A stretch of DNA of 46,912 nucleotides from Myxococcales bacterium (GCA_009692505.1 SHZC01000011.1:1-46912); one strand, 5' to 3'; shown: positions 7,072-16,521, counted from the first letter of the stretch. Program-made: numbers and translations. The notes: generated by a model not told the origin, from the letters alone.

Positions 7072-10000
7072 ACGATCTCCAGCGGCGACGAGCCCGGTAT
7101 CGGGAACCCGCCACGAAAGGGCGTCGTTCGGCGCCAGTGTTTCCCAGCCGCGCCCTGAAACGAAGCGAGGGCGAGTACTATCCAGCGTTCGGCCATCTGG
7201 ACGAGTCGGAGTTGCTTGCCCACGCTGCCTGGGTCGTCTTTGCCGTTGGCGGTCTCGCCGAAGTTCACGTCACAGGCGTCGATGGTGAACACTTCGGCGT
7301 CGTAGAGGGTGTGCTCCGAGAGAAGCCGCCGAACGAGCTCAAAGACGAACGAACGGCCAAATTGCCTGGGCCCGAAGATCTGGTTGCCGAGCCTGAAGTA
7401 CAGGCCCTGCCGCCCCTCGCGGAGATCGCCCTTCAGCCAGAGCTCGGACTTCCGGGCCCTCGGGAGCTGAAGCAGCGTCAGGGCGCGCGCGGTGTCGTCG
7501 GACAAGACGGTCTGACTGCCGAGCGTGCGACCATCGCGGCACTCGTAAATGCGGAGGAGCTTCCGCAGGTCCGCAGCGGTCTTCACTCGGGAGCGCGCGT
7601 GATAGCCGACCCGCCGAATGAGCCGCGACAGGACGCGGTCCGCCTGCGCCGATGGACACTCCAGACCGAACATCCGTCCACTCTCGTCGAGAACGAGGAC
7701 ACGCGTGACGGTCCGCTCCGTCCGCCAGCCGATGAGCACCTCGCTGTCGAGCTCCAGCCGCGCGCGATCGACGAGCGCGCGAAGGTCACTCAGGCTCGGC
7801 GAGAGGTGATCACAGGTGGTCTCCTGCACCATCGTCCCCATCCTCCCGAGTTGGCGCAAGACGCCCCTGACTGACCGCGCACCGACCACGGTCAGGCGAG
7901 CGTCCTCACGCCGAATGACCTGGAATCGCCCGCCCACTTCATAGGCGAACACTCGGCAGCGAGAACCTTGCTGCTCGCCGACGCAGGTCTCGTACAGGGT
8001 CGAAAGCAGCTTACCGACTCGATTGCGGAGCGCCTGATATTGACGTCCATGAGGCGCGAAGACCTCGGGCATCGCCTCGGGAGGTGCCCTCGGATCGAGC
8101 CTTCGAAACAGTGTGTGGACCACCCGGCTGAGCGCGTCGTTGCCGGTGAACCTCACGCAGAACATCTCGCCCCAGTTATTGACCGTGACGAGCGCGACCT
8201 GAACGATCTGGCTCTGGCGCGCACGTCCATAATTGAGGATGTCCCAGTTCTCCGGCAGGAAGTAGACCCCAGCCTTGTCGCTGAGATCCTCATGCTCGCG
8301 CGGCAGATCGAGGTTGACCACGAGCGCGACACGCGCCATCCGCCTCGGGGCGAGAAACGTCGCGGGCGGGATGGCGAATGGATCGGGTGACTCGAACATC
8401 CCGGAGAACTTCTCGAGCAGGTGCCGAAACTCGGTCACGGACGTGCGGCTGGTGGCCGCGACCAGGCCCACGACGGTGCTCTGGGAGAACAGCCCGTTGA
8501 AGACGAGCCAGGCGGCGACCTCACCGAGCTCGGCCGCGGCGAACATCGAGGACTCACGACCGGCGAGCTGCCCGCGCACAAGGCGGCGATGCACCTCCCA
8601 TCGCTCGTTGGGTGCGGCCTGCGGCACCTCAACGACGACGAGGCGCTCCTCGACCCGCGGCTCCTTGAGGAAGTACGTAAATAAGTGCTCGACCTTGCCG
8701 GACTCGGCTGCAAAGCAGGCGTAGAGACGTCGGCCAAGGACGTTGAGGTCCTCATCGGCGACCGCCGCGACGTCGGCCCCCGAGCTTCGGGCCCCCAAGA
8801 CGAGCTGGCGATAGGTGCTCAACATGAAGGCGCGGATGGCCCGGCCCAACGCGTCGATCCGGTCGGCCGACCAGGTGTCCATGCTGTCGAGATCGGCGAG
8901 CAGGTCGCGCTCCCAACCCCAACGAACGATGTAGGCGCGCATGACGCGGAATCGCTGCATGAACGCGGCCTTGTCCCGCCGGTCGCGGGAGAGCTTCAGG
9001 CCGACCTTGAGATAGAAACACTTCTGAACGAGCCGGAAGGCCGTCCAGTCGCCGAGGGCGGCGTAGTGCTCGCTGATGGCGTCGAAGAGGAGCACATAGG
9101 GGTCGGTAAACTGCGGCGCTCGTTCACCTTCGAAGACCCGCTTCTTCAGGACATCGCAGAGCAGCGTGGGCCGCGCCTGGTTCATATAACGCGAGAGGAG
9201 TGCCATCTTGAGCAGGCTCTTGAAGGGGCTCTTCAGGCTCTTGTTGATCTGCCAGAGGCCGGCCCCCAGGAACTCCTGCTGCTCAATCGTCGCGATGTAG
9301 CCGAGATCGCAGTACCTCAGGCCGGGGATGAAGGCTTGGCTTCCGGTGATGAGGCCCGCGAGGCGCTCATGCTCGGACTCGGTGAGGCCGAGCGGGATGA
9401 CCCACCACAGGGGCAGCTCACCGCTGAGATAGACGGCCGTGCGGTAGAACTCCTCTTTGAGCAGCTTACCCATGGCCGAGCCGCCCGACTCCCCTTCGTC
9501 GACCGCGCGCCCGAAGTCGTTGCGTCTCGCGCGTTCAACATCGACCAAATAGAGATGAGCATCGAGGCCGCGGTCCTTGGCCCAGGACTCGATCGCCTCG
9601 ACCTTCCTTTGGAACAATACGCGCTCGTTTGGGTGCATCCCGGCTTCGTCGTAGACGACCCAGTAGTCGAAGTCGCTGCCGCCGCTGTGACCGATCGTGC
9701 CGACGCTGCCCATAGCGAGCACGGAGCGGATCACCGGCCGCTGAGACGAGACCGCCCTCTGGCTCATGGCGCGCGGGAAGACCTCGGACACCGCCGCCTG
9801 CATCGTCGCGTTGAAGTCAAAGTCGCGGACCCCGTAGACCGGCGCTGGGTGCGAGGCCGCCTGAAATCCTGGCGTACCCGGCACGTTATTGTGAAGCAGC
9901 CAAGGAATCATCGAGAAGGTCGAACGGTCCTTGGGACGAAGGCCCTGATACAGATAAGCGAGTCGCCGCCGCGTGAACTGCAGGTAGCAGTCGATGTTGC

Positions 10001-10304
10001 GTTTGAGCACCCCAAAGACCTCGCGCTGACGGTCAGTCTTGGGCTCGATGGCGCATCGCAGCGCGCGGAACGCCTCGACGAAATAAGCCTCGGAGAGCGG
10101 GTCGCGCTCGAGGCCTTCATCGGCCGGCGCGGGCGTCAACTCGAGCGGGCCGGTCAGGGTCGGAAAGGCCGGCGTCTCGTGTCGAAGCCCGACATCGGCT
10201 CTGGGGTCGGGGCGCTCGGACAAGCGGCGAAGCCAAGCACTGACGGCCTCCTCATCGGGATCGTCGGGACGAGGGGCGTCCGGCGCCATCACCAAGTCCG
10301 CCAC
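7068..10304 (-). CDS. cya: Class I adenylate cyclase
   Basis: 1,078 residues, a probable class I (enterobacterial type) adenylate cyclase making cAMP from ATP. Residues 102-145 contain the conserved N-terminal block (LYQGLRP, MIPWLLHNN). Residues 196-220 hold the nucleotidyltransferase-like active site LAMGSVGTIGHSGGSDFDYW, with GS and the Asp-x-Asp metal-binding pair. It is longer than the roughly 850-residue E. coli enzyme, with an extra N-terminal 80-100 residues and an extended C-terminal part. The start is GTG at 10304, 6 bp after the fliW stop; ATG at 10289 is an alternative. The gene lies in the flagellar operon right after csrA-fliW, an unusual place that suggests a regulatory link to motility. 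No membrane segment is evident. Confidence 0.88.
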   Translation of the reverse strand: MADLVMAPDAPRPDDPDEEAVSAWLRRLSERPDPRADVGLRHETPAFPTLTGPLELTPAPADEGLERDPLSEAYFVEAFRALRCAIEPKTDRQREVFGVLKRNIDCYLQFTRRRLAYLYQGLRPKDRSTFSMIPWLLHNNVPGTPGFQAASHPAPVYGVRDFDFNATMQAAVSEVFPRAMSQRAVSSQRPVIRSVLAMGSVGTIGHSGGSDFDYWVVYDEAGMHPNERVLFQRKVEAIESWAKDRGLDAHLYLVDVERARRNDFGRAVDEGESGGSAMGKLLKEEFYRTAVYLSGELPLWWVIPLGLTESEHERLAGLITGSQAFIPGLRYCDLGYIATIEQQEFLGAGLWQINKSLKSPFKSLLKMALLSRYMNQARPTLLCDVLKKRVFEGERAPQFTDPYVLLFDAISEHYAALGDWTAFRLVQKCFYLKVGLKLSRDRRDKAAFMQRFRVMRAYIVRWGWERDLLADLDSMDTWSADRIDALGRAIRAFMLSTYRQLVLGARSSGADVAAVADEDLNVLGRRLYACFAAESGKVEHLFTYFLKEPRVEERLVVVEVPQAAPNERWEVHRRLVRGQLAGRESSMFAAAELGEVAAWLVFNGLFSQSTVVGLVAATSRTSVTEFRHLLEKFSGMFESPDPFAIPPATFLAPRRMARVALVVNLDLPREHEDLSDKAGVYFLPENWDILNYGRARQSQIVQVALVTVNNWGEMFCVRFTGNDALSRVVHTLFRRLDPRAPPEAMPEVFAPHGRQYQALRNRVGKLLSTLYETCVGEQQGSRCRVFAYEVGGRFQVIRREDARLTVVGARSVRGVLRQLGRMGTMVQETTCDHLSPSLSDLRALVDRARLELDSEVLIGWRTERTVTRVLVLDESGRMFGLECPSAQADRVLSRLIRRVGYHARSRVKTAADLRKLLRIYECRDGRTLGSQTVLSDDTARALTLLQLPRARKSELWLKGDLREGRQGLYFRLGNQIFGPRQFGRSFVFELVRRLLSEHTLYDAEVFTIDACDVNFGETANGKDDPGSVGKQLRLVQMAERWIVLALASFQGAAGKHWRRTTPFRGGFPIPGSSPLEIV

Positions 10305-10310
10305 AGCGCG

Positions 10311-10802
10311 CTAGCGGAGCGAGATGGAGCGCAGAACCTCTGTGGCTCCGACGGGCGGCTCGCCAAACCCCTCATTCTGGTCCTTCAAAACGAAGTACTT
10401 CACCGGGAAGCGGGCGTCGGTCAGGACGTATTGCACCGCTCGCCGATTGACCACGTTGAAGATGAGCGGAGCCAAGAGGTTCGCGCTCATCTGCTGCGGG
10501 TCCTGCGGGACCGTCATGATGACCGAGAGCACGAGGTCCTCGTCGGCGACCGCCTCGATGATGGCGATCTCCTGGCGACGAACGCTGACGTGGAAGTCCC
10601 GCTTGAAGAACAAGGGGTCGCTGATGATGAACGCCAGATCCGGGTCCTCGACGCTTTGCAGCCACTTGAAGGGGCTGTCCTCGCGATGATCGAGCACAAG
10701 GAAACGTTTCAGCTTCCCGAAGCCTAGGAGGCCCATCGGGAAGGTGAAAAACGTCGATTCATCAATCTCGATGTCCCCAAATCGTGCAGTTTTAACCAGC
10801 AT
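10311..10802 (-). CDS. fliW: Flagellar assembly factor FliW
   Basis: 163 residues from the ATG at 10802 ([20 protein letters not shown]), overlapping the 3' end of csrA by 11 bp. FliW motifs are present: [34 protein letters not shown] and the closing [11 protein letters not shown] segment. FliW binds flagellin or CsrA in a partner switch: when flagellin is exported, FliW is freed to neutralise CsrA and flagellin translation resumes. The tight overlap with csrA is typical of the pair. An upstream extension of the open frame lies wholly within csrA and is not credible. Confidence 0.96.
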   Translation of the reverse strand: MLVKTARFGDIEIDESTFFTFPMGLLGFGKLKRFLVLDHREDSPFKWLQSVEDPDLAFIISDPLFFKRDFHVSVRRQEIAIIEAVADEDLVLSVIMTVPQDPQQMSANLLAPLIFNVVNRRAVQYVLTDARFPVKYFVLKDQNEGFGEPPVGATEVLRSISLR

Positions 10803-11064
10803 CGGGCGTCCCCCCCTTGCGAGGCTTCCCTGTCTTTGGGGCACCAAAGAGTCCGCTGATGGAGTCAAGAATGTTCACATCTGTGCTCGTGGCCATCACG
10901 TTTGCGGATTGAATCTTCAAGTATAGCTCTTCTCGGCATACATAAACGTCGGCCGGAGCAATGATACCCAGGCGAACCTGCTTACCCTTGATCTCCTTGA
11001 CGACGATTTTGATGTCGTCGCCGATGCATACGGATTCTCCGACCTTTCGGGTCAATGTCAGCAC
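10792..11064 (-). CDS. csrA: Carbon storage regulator CsrA (translational repressor)
   Basis: 90 residues, GTG start with AGGAGGG 7 nt upstream. The N-terminal 55 residues are classical CsrA ([20 protein letters not shown], then [20 protein letters not shown]), including the C-terminal Arg-Glu-Glu motif of the RNA-binding face. A roughly 35-residue tail ending in Gly/Lys/Pro extends beyond the usual 60-70 residues; longer tails are typical of the FliW-regulated CsrA type. It binds GGA-containing hairpins in mRNA leaders. It lies between flgL (41 bp upstream) and fliW. Confidence 0.97.
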   Translation of the reverse strand: MLTLTRKVGESVCIGDDIKIVVKEIKGKQVRLGIIAPADVYVCREELYLKIQSANVMATSTDVNILDSISGLFGAPKTGKPRKGGTPDAG

Positions 11065-11105
11065 GAAACTACCCTCCTAGCAGTTCTTGAGGTCACGGTT
11101 GTGTT

Positions 11106-12005
11106 CTACCGCAGAAAGTCCAGAAGTGTTGGGCCATTCAACACGCGACCCGCAGTCTGCAGGGTCGCCTGCAGCGCGTTGTCGACCAGTGTGAGCTCGC
11201 TGATGGCCGCCGGCATGTCGGCGTCGGCGATCGCGGAGATGTCGGCCGGCACGCGCTCGTTGAGGAACGCGTTGACGTTGCGGGCCGCCTCCGTCTGGGC
11301 GATCCGGATGCCGATCTGCGAGCGGGCCTGAATCATCTGTTCCTGGGCGAGCTGAAGGTTGGCGAGCTCAGCCTCGATGTTCGCGAAGGCGAAGACGTTT
11401 CGGATCGGGATCTGCGTGACCAGGTTTTGAAGCGTGGCGAAAACGTCCTGAGTCCCCGCCGTTCCATCCCCGAAGGCCGCGCCGCCGGGGACCGTGATGG
11501 GGACCACCTTGCGGTCCTCAATCTCCAAGGTCACTTGGTTCGTATCCCCCTGAAAGACGCCCGCGGCCGTATAGGCTGGCAGGTCGTACAAGAAGCCCGC
11601 GAAGATGTGTTGGTCACCGACCCGCGTATTGGAGATCGAGATGAGGTGCTCCCGGATCGTCGCCACCTCTGCCGCGAGACTGTTCGCGTCCTGCTGCGTG
11701 AGAACGGCGGAGATGGACTGAATCGTCAGCTCTCGAATTCGATTGAGCGAGTCCACCGACTCATTCAGCGCGCTGTCTGCCTGATGCAGGAACGCGCTGC
11801 CCCGCTCCAGGTTTCGCTGGAACTGTTCAACCTGCCGCTCTGTCGTCTGATAGTTGGTGATTCGCATCGTACCGAGCGGATCATCGCTTGGACGATTGAT
11901 CCTTCGGCCGGTGGAGACCTGCTCGTTGATGTTGGCCTGCCGAGTCCTCAGGTCTTCGATCCGGGCTCGTGGAAGGCCGATTCGGGTCTTCTCGGTTACT
12001 CGCAT
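11106..12005 (-). CDS. flgL: Hook-filament junction protein FlgL (HAP3)
   Basis: 299 residues from the ATG at 12005 (MRVTEKTRIGLPRARIEDLR), preceded by AAGGGAGG; an upstream extension of the frame lies inside flgK and is not used. The N-terminal helix contains NINEQVSTGRRINRPSDDP, the flagellin-like D0/D1 motif of FlgL. The central part is beta-rich (GDQHIFAGFLY), and the C-terminal helix pairs with the N-terminus. FlgL links FlgK to the first flagellin ring. It follows flgK by 25 bp and precedes csrA. Confidence 0.95.
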   Translation of the reverse strand: MRVTEKTRIGLPRARIEDLRTRQANINEQVSTGRRINRPSDDPLGTMRITNYQTTERQVEQFQRNLERGSAFLHQADSALNESVDSLNRIRELTIQSISAVLTQQDANSLAAEVATIREHLISISNTRVGDQHIFAGFLYDLPAYTAAGVFQGDTNQVTLEIEDRKVVPITVPGGAAFGDGTAGTQDVFATLQNLVTQIPIRNVFAFANIEAELANLQLAQEQMIQARSQIGIRIAQTEAARNVNAFLNERVPADISAIADADMPAAISELTLVDNALQATLQTAGRVLNGPTLLDFLR

Positions 12006-12030
12006 GGGGCGCCTCCCTTTGCATGGCCGC

Positions 12031-13443
12031 TCACTGGATGAGTTGAAGAACGGTGTCGAGGAGCTGGTCGACCGTGCTGATGACCCGAGAGCTCGCCTCG
12101 AAGTGCTTCTGGAACTTCGTAAGGTCAATCAGTTCGTCGTCGATGCTCACGCCCTCGACCGACTCCCTCAGGTTCTCCGACTGCTCGGACTTCACCTTCG
12201 AGACCTCCAGCCGCTGTCGATTGTCTTGCGCGCTGAGCCCGACGTCGTGCAGGAGCTGAGAGAAACGACGGTTGAAGGTCACGTTGCCGAGGCCGGCCTG
12301 TCGGAGGTTCTGCAGATCGGCGATCAACAGCATGTTCCGGTTGTCGCCGGGCAGCGTGAGGCCGCTCTGCGACGCCGCGATGAAGTCGGGGTTCCCCAAG
12401 ATGACCGGGTCCACCGCGAGGTTCGCCGCGGTCCCCGGAGGCGCGACCGGCGGCAAGAAGAACTGCCGGTTGCTCGTGCCCGTAAGATCGAACCCGACCT
12501 GATGCTGGGTGTTGACCTCGGTCGCGAACGTGGCGGCGAGCTGATCGAGGCTCGCGAGGTCCTGATTGAGGCGGACATCTCTGACGTTCAGCAGTCCGCC
12601 AATCTCTCCCGTCGTCAGAAGTCCGGTGAGGTTCTTGACCTGATTATTGATACCCACATATTCGACGTCGATGAGCCCAAAGTTCGCCGCATTGGGTGTG
12701 CCTTGCAGACGCGCCGACCGATCGCCTTGAACGAGGAGCGCGAACTTCTCAATCTCCACCGTCATCGAGCCGTCGGGCTGCGCCATGGCGTTGACATCGA
12801 CCAGAGTGGAGAGCTCTCGAAGGGCCTGCTCACGCACGTCCCGAAAGTCATTGGCTTGCCTGTTTTCGAGCTCACTGGAGACGATCTTGGCGTTCATCTC
12901 GGCGATCGTCTTCCCGAGCTCGTTGACCCGGTTCATCTTGTCGGTGAGCGTGTCGTCAATCCCCCGCTGCAGCGTCCGCATGTCCCGATCGAGGGTATTG
13001 AACGCCAAAGCGACGGTCTGCGCTGACTGAGAGAACGCGCGGCGCACGCTGAAGTCACCGGGCTCCTGGGTCAACTCACGCGCGGTATTGAAGAACCCAT
13101 CGAGCGCGCCGCCGAGGTCGGGATCCGACGACTGCGAGTAGAGCCGCTCAATGGCGTCCATCGTGCCTGCCCGGGCGTCGAGGAAGCCAAGCTGCGTGAG
13201 GTCCCGCCGGCTCTGGCGTTCGAGGAACTCGTCGTTCGCCCGGCTCACAGTTTGGACGCCGGCACCGTTCCCGTAGAAGTGGGGGCCGGCTCCGAGCAGC
13301 GTCGGCGCATTCGCCGCGAGCTCGACGCGCTGGCGGCTGTAGCCGTCAACGTCGACGTTCGCGATGTTGTGCCCGACGGCGGAGAGGCCCGCCTGACTGA
13401 CCTGCAGTCCCGAGACGCCCGTATGCAGCGCACGCATCAACAT
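12031..13443 (-). CDS. flgK: Hook-associated protein FlgK (HAP1)
   Basis: 470 residues. The N-terminus MLMRALHTGVSGLQVSQAGL with VGHNIANVDVDGYSRQRVEL is the standard axial-protein signature. Residues 140-200 hold the long helical region with NRVNELGKTIAEMNAKIV. The C-terminal helix (VEGVSIDDELIDLTKFQKHF) is the diagnostic FlgK end. It forms the first junction zone on the hook. It starts 3 bp after flgN; ATG at 13443 or 13437 could be used. Length is in the short-normal range. Confidence 0.96.
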   Translation of the reverse strand: MLMRALHTGVSGLQVSQAGLSAVGHNIANVDVDGYSRQRVELAANAPTLLGAGPHFYGNGAGVQTVSRANDEFLERQSRRDLTQLGFLDARAGTMDAIERLYSQSSDPDLGGALDGFFNTARELTQEPGDFSVRRAFSQSAQTVALAFNTLDRDMRTLQRGIDDTLTDKMNRVNELGKTIAEMNAKIVSSELENRQANDFRDVREQALRELSTLVDVNAMAQPDGSMTVEIEKFALLVQGDRSARLQGTPNAANFGLIDVEYVGINNQVKNLTGLLTTGEIGGLLNVRDVRLNQDLASLDQLAATFATEVNTQHQVGFDLTGTSNRQFFLPPVAPPGTAANLAVDPVILGNPDFIAASQSGLTLPGDNRNMLLIADLQNLRQAGLGNVTFNRRFSQLLHDVGLSAQDNRQRLEVSKVKSEQSENLRESVEGVSIDDELIDLTKFQKHFEASSRVISTVDQLLDTVLQLIQ

Positions 13444-13446
13444 GAT

Positions 13447-13962
13447 TCAACCCCTTCCATTGACGGAGGCTGTGACGCCGGGCAGCCGCAAGCGACCATC
13501 CGGGCGATACATGGCCGACGGCCCACCGCGGCGTCGCGAGAGGTGGTTGAGGGTCGAGGTGACCCGCTCGTGACCGCTGCGTGCATAGGCTTCGTTCATG
13601 CGAGCTTTAGTCTGCAGTCCGCGTACCAACGGCGTCAGGAGCCGCTGCCGTTCGAGGATCGGCCTTGAGGCCACCGCGCCCTCGCTGGCGCCCAAGGCGG
13701 CACCCAACGCGGCGATCAGCGCGGAGAGGTTGTCGATCTCGCCGAAGCCGACGGCGATGAGCCGGGCCCTTCGCTCGCGCGAGACGTGACTATGGAGGTC
13801 GAGTGCCGCGGCCTTCTCGAGGGCGATCCGCGAGAGGACCTCGGCGTCGAGTCGCCGCAGCGCACGTGCCTCGGCGTCGAGGCAGCGGTCGAGCGCGACG
13901 AGCGACGCGTATTCGGCGTCGAGGTGCACGATGAGGGCTTCGAGGGCTTCCGGATTAAACAT
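13447..13962 (-). CDS. flgN: FlgN-like chaperone of FlgK/FlgL
   Basis: 171 residues from the ATG at 13962, with GGAGG 5 nt upstream. The protein is helical, with heptad-like Leu/Ala patterns (LEALIVHLDAEYASLVALD, then RRLDAEVLSRIALEKAAAL) as in FlgN chaperones, and has a basic, Gly-rich unstructured tail. FlgN delivers FlgK and FlgL to the export gate. Sequence similarity within this family is low; placement between flgM and flgK is the strongest argument. Confidence 0.8.
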   Translation of the reverse strand: MFNPEALEALIVHLDAEYASLVALDRCLDAEARALRRLDAEVLSRIALEKAAALDLHSHVSRERRARLIAVGFGEIDNLSALIAALGAALGASEGAVASRPILERQRLLTPLVRGLQTKARMNEAYARSGHERVTSTLNHLSRRRGGPSAMYRPDGRLRLPGVTASVNGRG

Positions 13963-14058
13963 CACCACCTCCACGGGCGGGAGGGCGGTGCATCGGGCGG
14001 CTTTTCAGCGGATATCGAAGAGCGTCGCATAAGCGAGCATGAGAGACTCGGGCGGGGC

Positions 14059-14358
14059 TTAGGTCTTGCCGAACTGCATCGCTTCGTTGATGACGCGTTC
14101 AGCGACGACCCGCAGATCAGCCTTGTATTCACCGCGGGCGACGGCGTCGCGGAGCTCGGCCACTTTGGCCTCGTCCACGTCGCTCACGTTCCGCGCCGCC
14201 ACCCGAGCGACCGAGACGGCCTGCTCGTTAGCGGTCAGCTTGACCTGGTCACCGCTGCCGGTGACGCCCTCACTTTTGTTCTCTGCCTTACGCGACGCCG
14301 GTCGACCCCCTGGCCTTCCGATGCTGCCTGGCGAAACCTGATTATTAATCTTCACCAT
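14059..14358 (-). CDS. flgM: Anti-sigma-28 factor FlgM
   Basis: 99 residues from the ATG at 14358 (MVKINNQV), with GAGAGGT upstream. The first 50 residues are disordered (Gly/Ser/Lys-rich), as expected for the exported part. The C-terminal part has the FlgM signature: VKLTANEQAV, then DEAKVAELRDAVARGEYKAD and VVAERVINEA. FlgM holds FliA until the hook is complete and it is secreted. Its presence implies a sigma-28 gene elsewhere in the genome. A 96-bp gap separates it from flgN. Confidence 0.93.
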   Translation of the reverse strand: MVKINNQVSPGSIGRPGGRPASRKAENKSEGVTGSGDQVKLTANEQAVSVARVAARNVSDVDEAKVAELRDAVARGEYKADLRVVAERVINEAMQFGKT

Positions 14359-14524
14359 ACTGACCTCTCGGTCTGCCGCCCGTCCGTGGGCTTTACAGTC
14401 ATACCATCGTCCATGAAGGGCCAGACTTGAGGAAAATCTGGGACCGTCACGCCCGATGACATCACTCGGCACACGGCAGATCGACGCATGATAGGTTTCG
14501 CGCTGCTCCCGTCAAGTTCAAATT

Positions 14525-15358
14525 TCATCGCAGCCCCAGGGGGCGTGCAGGGTCCACGGACTCGCCGTGGTGTCGTACTTCAAAGTGTAAGTGGGGCCCG
14601 GTACTGTGACCGGTGCTGCCGACCCTCGCGATGGGCGCGCCGCGAGAGACGGTCTGGCCGACGTCGACGAGCAGCTCGCTGGCGTGCCCATAAAGCGTCG
14701 TGGTGCCGTTGCCGTGGTCGACGATGACCGACTTGCCGTAGCCCTTGATCCAGCCGCTGTGCACGACGGTTCCCGGTAGCGCGGCGCGAATCGGCGCGCC
14801 CTCCGGAGCCGCGATGTCGAGGCCCTTGTGCATCCTCTCCGCGGCGTCGTCGTCGAGCTTTCGCATCCCGTAGTTGCTGGAGACGCGGCCACCCGAGACG
14901 GGCATAGACATGGTCGCGCTCGCGTCCACGCCGGCATACGCCGAACGCGCTCGCATGGCGCCGAGCTCACGCGCCGCTGATCCCGACACACCCTGGGGTC
15001 TTCGGGGCTCGTGCTGACCAGTTCCAGACGTAGGCGTGGCTCCACTCAACTGTTGCGTGACCATATCAGCCAGGCCGATGCCGCCTTGGCTCGCCGATGA
15101 CTTCGCGTACTCCGCATCGAGCATATCGGTGAACATCTCACCACCCATGCCCGAGTTCATCATGCTGTCTTCTGAACTGCCGATCGTCTGTCTCATGCTC
15201 TTGAAGAGCTGGTGCAGAAACAGGGACTCGAACTCCTTGGCGACCGCCTGAACCGCGCCCGGGTCATCAGTCTTGACGTTCTGGCCGAGATCACGCGGAT
15301 CCAGCCCGGACATGACCGGTTGCTGCGGACTGGAGATCAGTGGAGTCAGGCCGGCCAT
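14525..15358 (-). CDS. flgJ: FlgJ-type rod protein fused to an M23 peptidase
   Basis: 277 residues from the ATG at 15358, one base after the flgI stop. Residues 30-105 are the FlgJ rod-binding domain (AVAKEFESLFLHQLFKSMRQ, GMGGEMFTDMLDAEYAK). After a Ser/Gly/Pro linker, residues 150-277 form a LytM/M23 metallopeptidase with all zinc and catalytic residues visible: H177-KGL-D181, H225 in YGHAS and H256-L-H258. In gamma- and betaproteobacteria the muralytic part of FlgJ is a glucosaminidase; here it is an endopeptidase that would cleave peptide cross-links to let the rod through. No signal peptide is seen, consistent with export by the flagellar apparatus. Confidence 0.92.
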   Translation of the reverse strand: MAGLTPLISSPQQPVMSGLDPRDLGQNVKTDDPGAVQAVAKEFESLFLHQLFKSMRQTIGSSEDSMMNSGMGGEMFTDMLDAEYAKSSASQGGIGLADMVTQQLSGATPTSGTGQHEPRRPQGVSGSAARELGAMRARSAYAGVDASATMSMPVSGGRVSSNYGMRKLDDDAAERMHKGLDIAAPEGAPIRAALPGTVVHSGWIKGYGKSVIVDHGNGTTTLYGHASELLVDVGQTVSRGAPIARVGSTGHSTGPHLHFEVRHHGESVDPARPLGLR

Positions 15359-15359
15359 C

Positions 15360-16475
15360 TCACATGACCTCGATGTCGGCACGCAAGGCCCCGGCTCGCT
15401 TTATCGCTTGCAGGATCGTGATCATGTCACGCGGTGTAGCACCCAATCGATTAAGGCCCTCGACCACATCCTGAAGCGTGGCGCCTTCATCGAGCTCAAC
15501 GAGAGAGACCTTGTCTTCTTTGACATCGAGCGTCGTCGCTTCGGTGACGACCGTATCACCCGGCGTGAGCGGGGCGGCCGGGGTGGCGGTCTCTGTCTTT
15601 CGAATACTGACCGTCAGGTTTCCGTGCGCGACGGCGATGGGCGCGATCTTGACATCGAGACCCATGATGATGGTCCCCGTGCGCTCATTGACGATGATCT
15701 TTGCGACAGTGTCTGGCGTGACCTCCAGGCGCTCAAGAATGCTCACGAAGTCGACGACTCGACCTGTATACGGCGGCGGAACCTGTACATCGACGGAGCC
15801 CGGATCCTCAGTCGTGGCGAAGGGCCCACCAAGGTTGAGGTTGATGGTCTTCGCCATACGGGCGGCGGTTGTGAAGTCGGCGTCTCGAATCTGTAACGTG
15901 ACGCGATCCCGTGAGTTCAAATCGACACGAAGCTCACGCTCAATCATGGCTCCATCCGGGATGCGCGCGACCGTAGGATGATTCCGCGTCTCAGACGCGC
16001 CCCCGCCCGCAGCGCCCACGCTGAAACCACCCACTGAAATCGGCCCCTGCGACATCGCGTAGATCTGGCCGTCGTGACCACGCAGGGGCGTCACGACCAG
16101 CGTGCCCCCCGTCAAGCTCTTGGAGTCACCGAGGCTTGAGACCGTCACGTCGATGTGATTTCCGACCCGAGCGAACGCGGGCAACTCGCCGGTGACGACG
16201 ACCGCGGCCACGTTCTTCAGCTTGAGCCCCTGAGCGTCGACCCGGATGCCCATGCGGCTGAGCATCGAGACGACAGACTGAATCGTGAAGCGCGTCTTGT
16301 CGGAGTCGCCCGTACCGTTGAGGCCGACGACGACGCCGTATCCGATCAGCTGATTGGCGCGGACGCCCCGAACGTCGGCGAGATCCTTGATGCGGGCGGC
16401 GTGCGCCGACATCGCGAGGAGCGAGACGGAGATCGCGACGAATACGGCGTTTCGGAGAGTTCCTGGGGCAGACAT
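15360..16475 (-). CDS. flgI: Flagellar P-ring protein FlgI
   Basis: 371 residues with a Sec signal peptide (residues 1-27, cleavage after SAHA). FlgI motifs are strong throughout: ARIKDLADVRGVRANQLIGY, VVVGLNGTGDS, GTLVVTPLRGHDGQIYAMSQ and a C-terminal DMITILQAIKRAGAL. It forms the bushing ring in the peptidoglycan layer around the rod. GGAGG lies upstream. It starts 46 bp after flgH and its stop abuts the flgJ start. Confidence 0.97.
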   Translation of the reverse strand: MSAPGTLRNAVFVAISVSLLAMSAHAARIKDLADVRGVRANQLIGYGVVVGLNGTGDSDKTRFTIQSVVSMLSRMGIRVDAQGLKLKNVAAVVVTGELPAFARVGNHIDVTVSSLGDSKSLTGGTLVVTPLRGHDGQIYAMSQGPISVGGFSVGAAGGGASETRNHPTVARIPDGAMIERELRVDLNSRDRVTLQIRDADFTTAARMAKTINLNLGGPFATTEDPGSVDVQVPPPYTGRVVDFVSILERLEVTPDTVAKIIVNERTGTIIMGLDVKIAPIAVAHGNLTVSIRKTETATPAAPLTPGDTVVTEATTLDVKEDKVSLVELDEGATLQDVVEGLNRLGATPRDMITILQAIKRAGALRADIEVM

Positions 16476-16521
16476 GGTTTCGATCCTCCGCTTCAGCCTC
16501 TTACAATCGCCGTGCCAAGGG

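Noticed and set aside
8685-10727. Very long + strand open frame (680 codons) opposite cya and fliW
   Set aside because: High-GC antisense shadow: cya on the other strand has clear cyclase motifs, while this frame has no recognisable domain and is rich in Arg, Glu and Asp in the manner of shadow frames.
14359-14524. Possible sigma-28 or sigma-54 promoter for flgM on the - strand
   Set aside because: No TAAA/GCCGAT pair or GG-N10-GC site with good context was found; flgM is probably transcribed from upstream.
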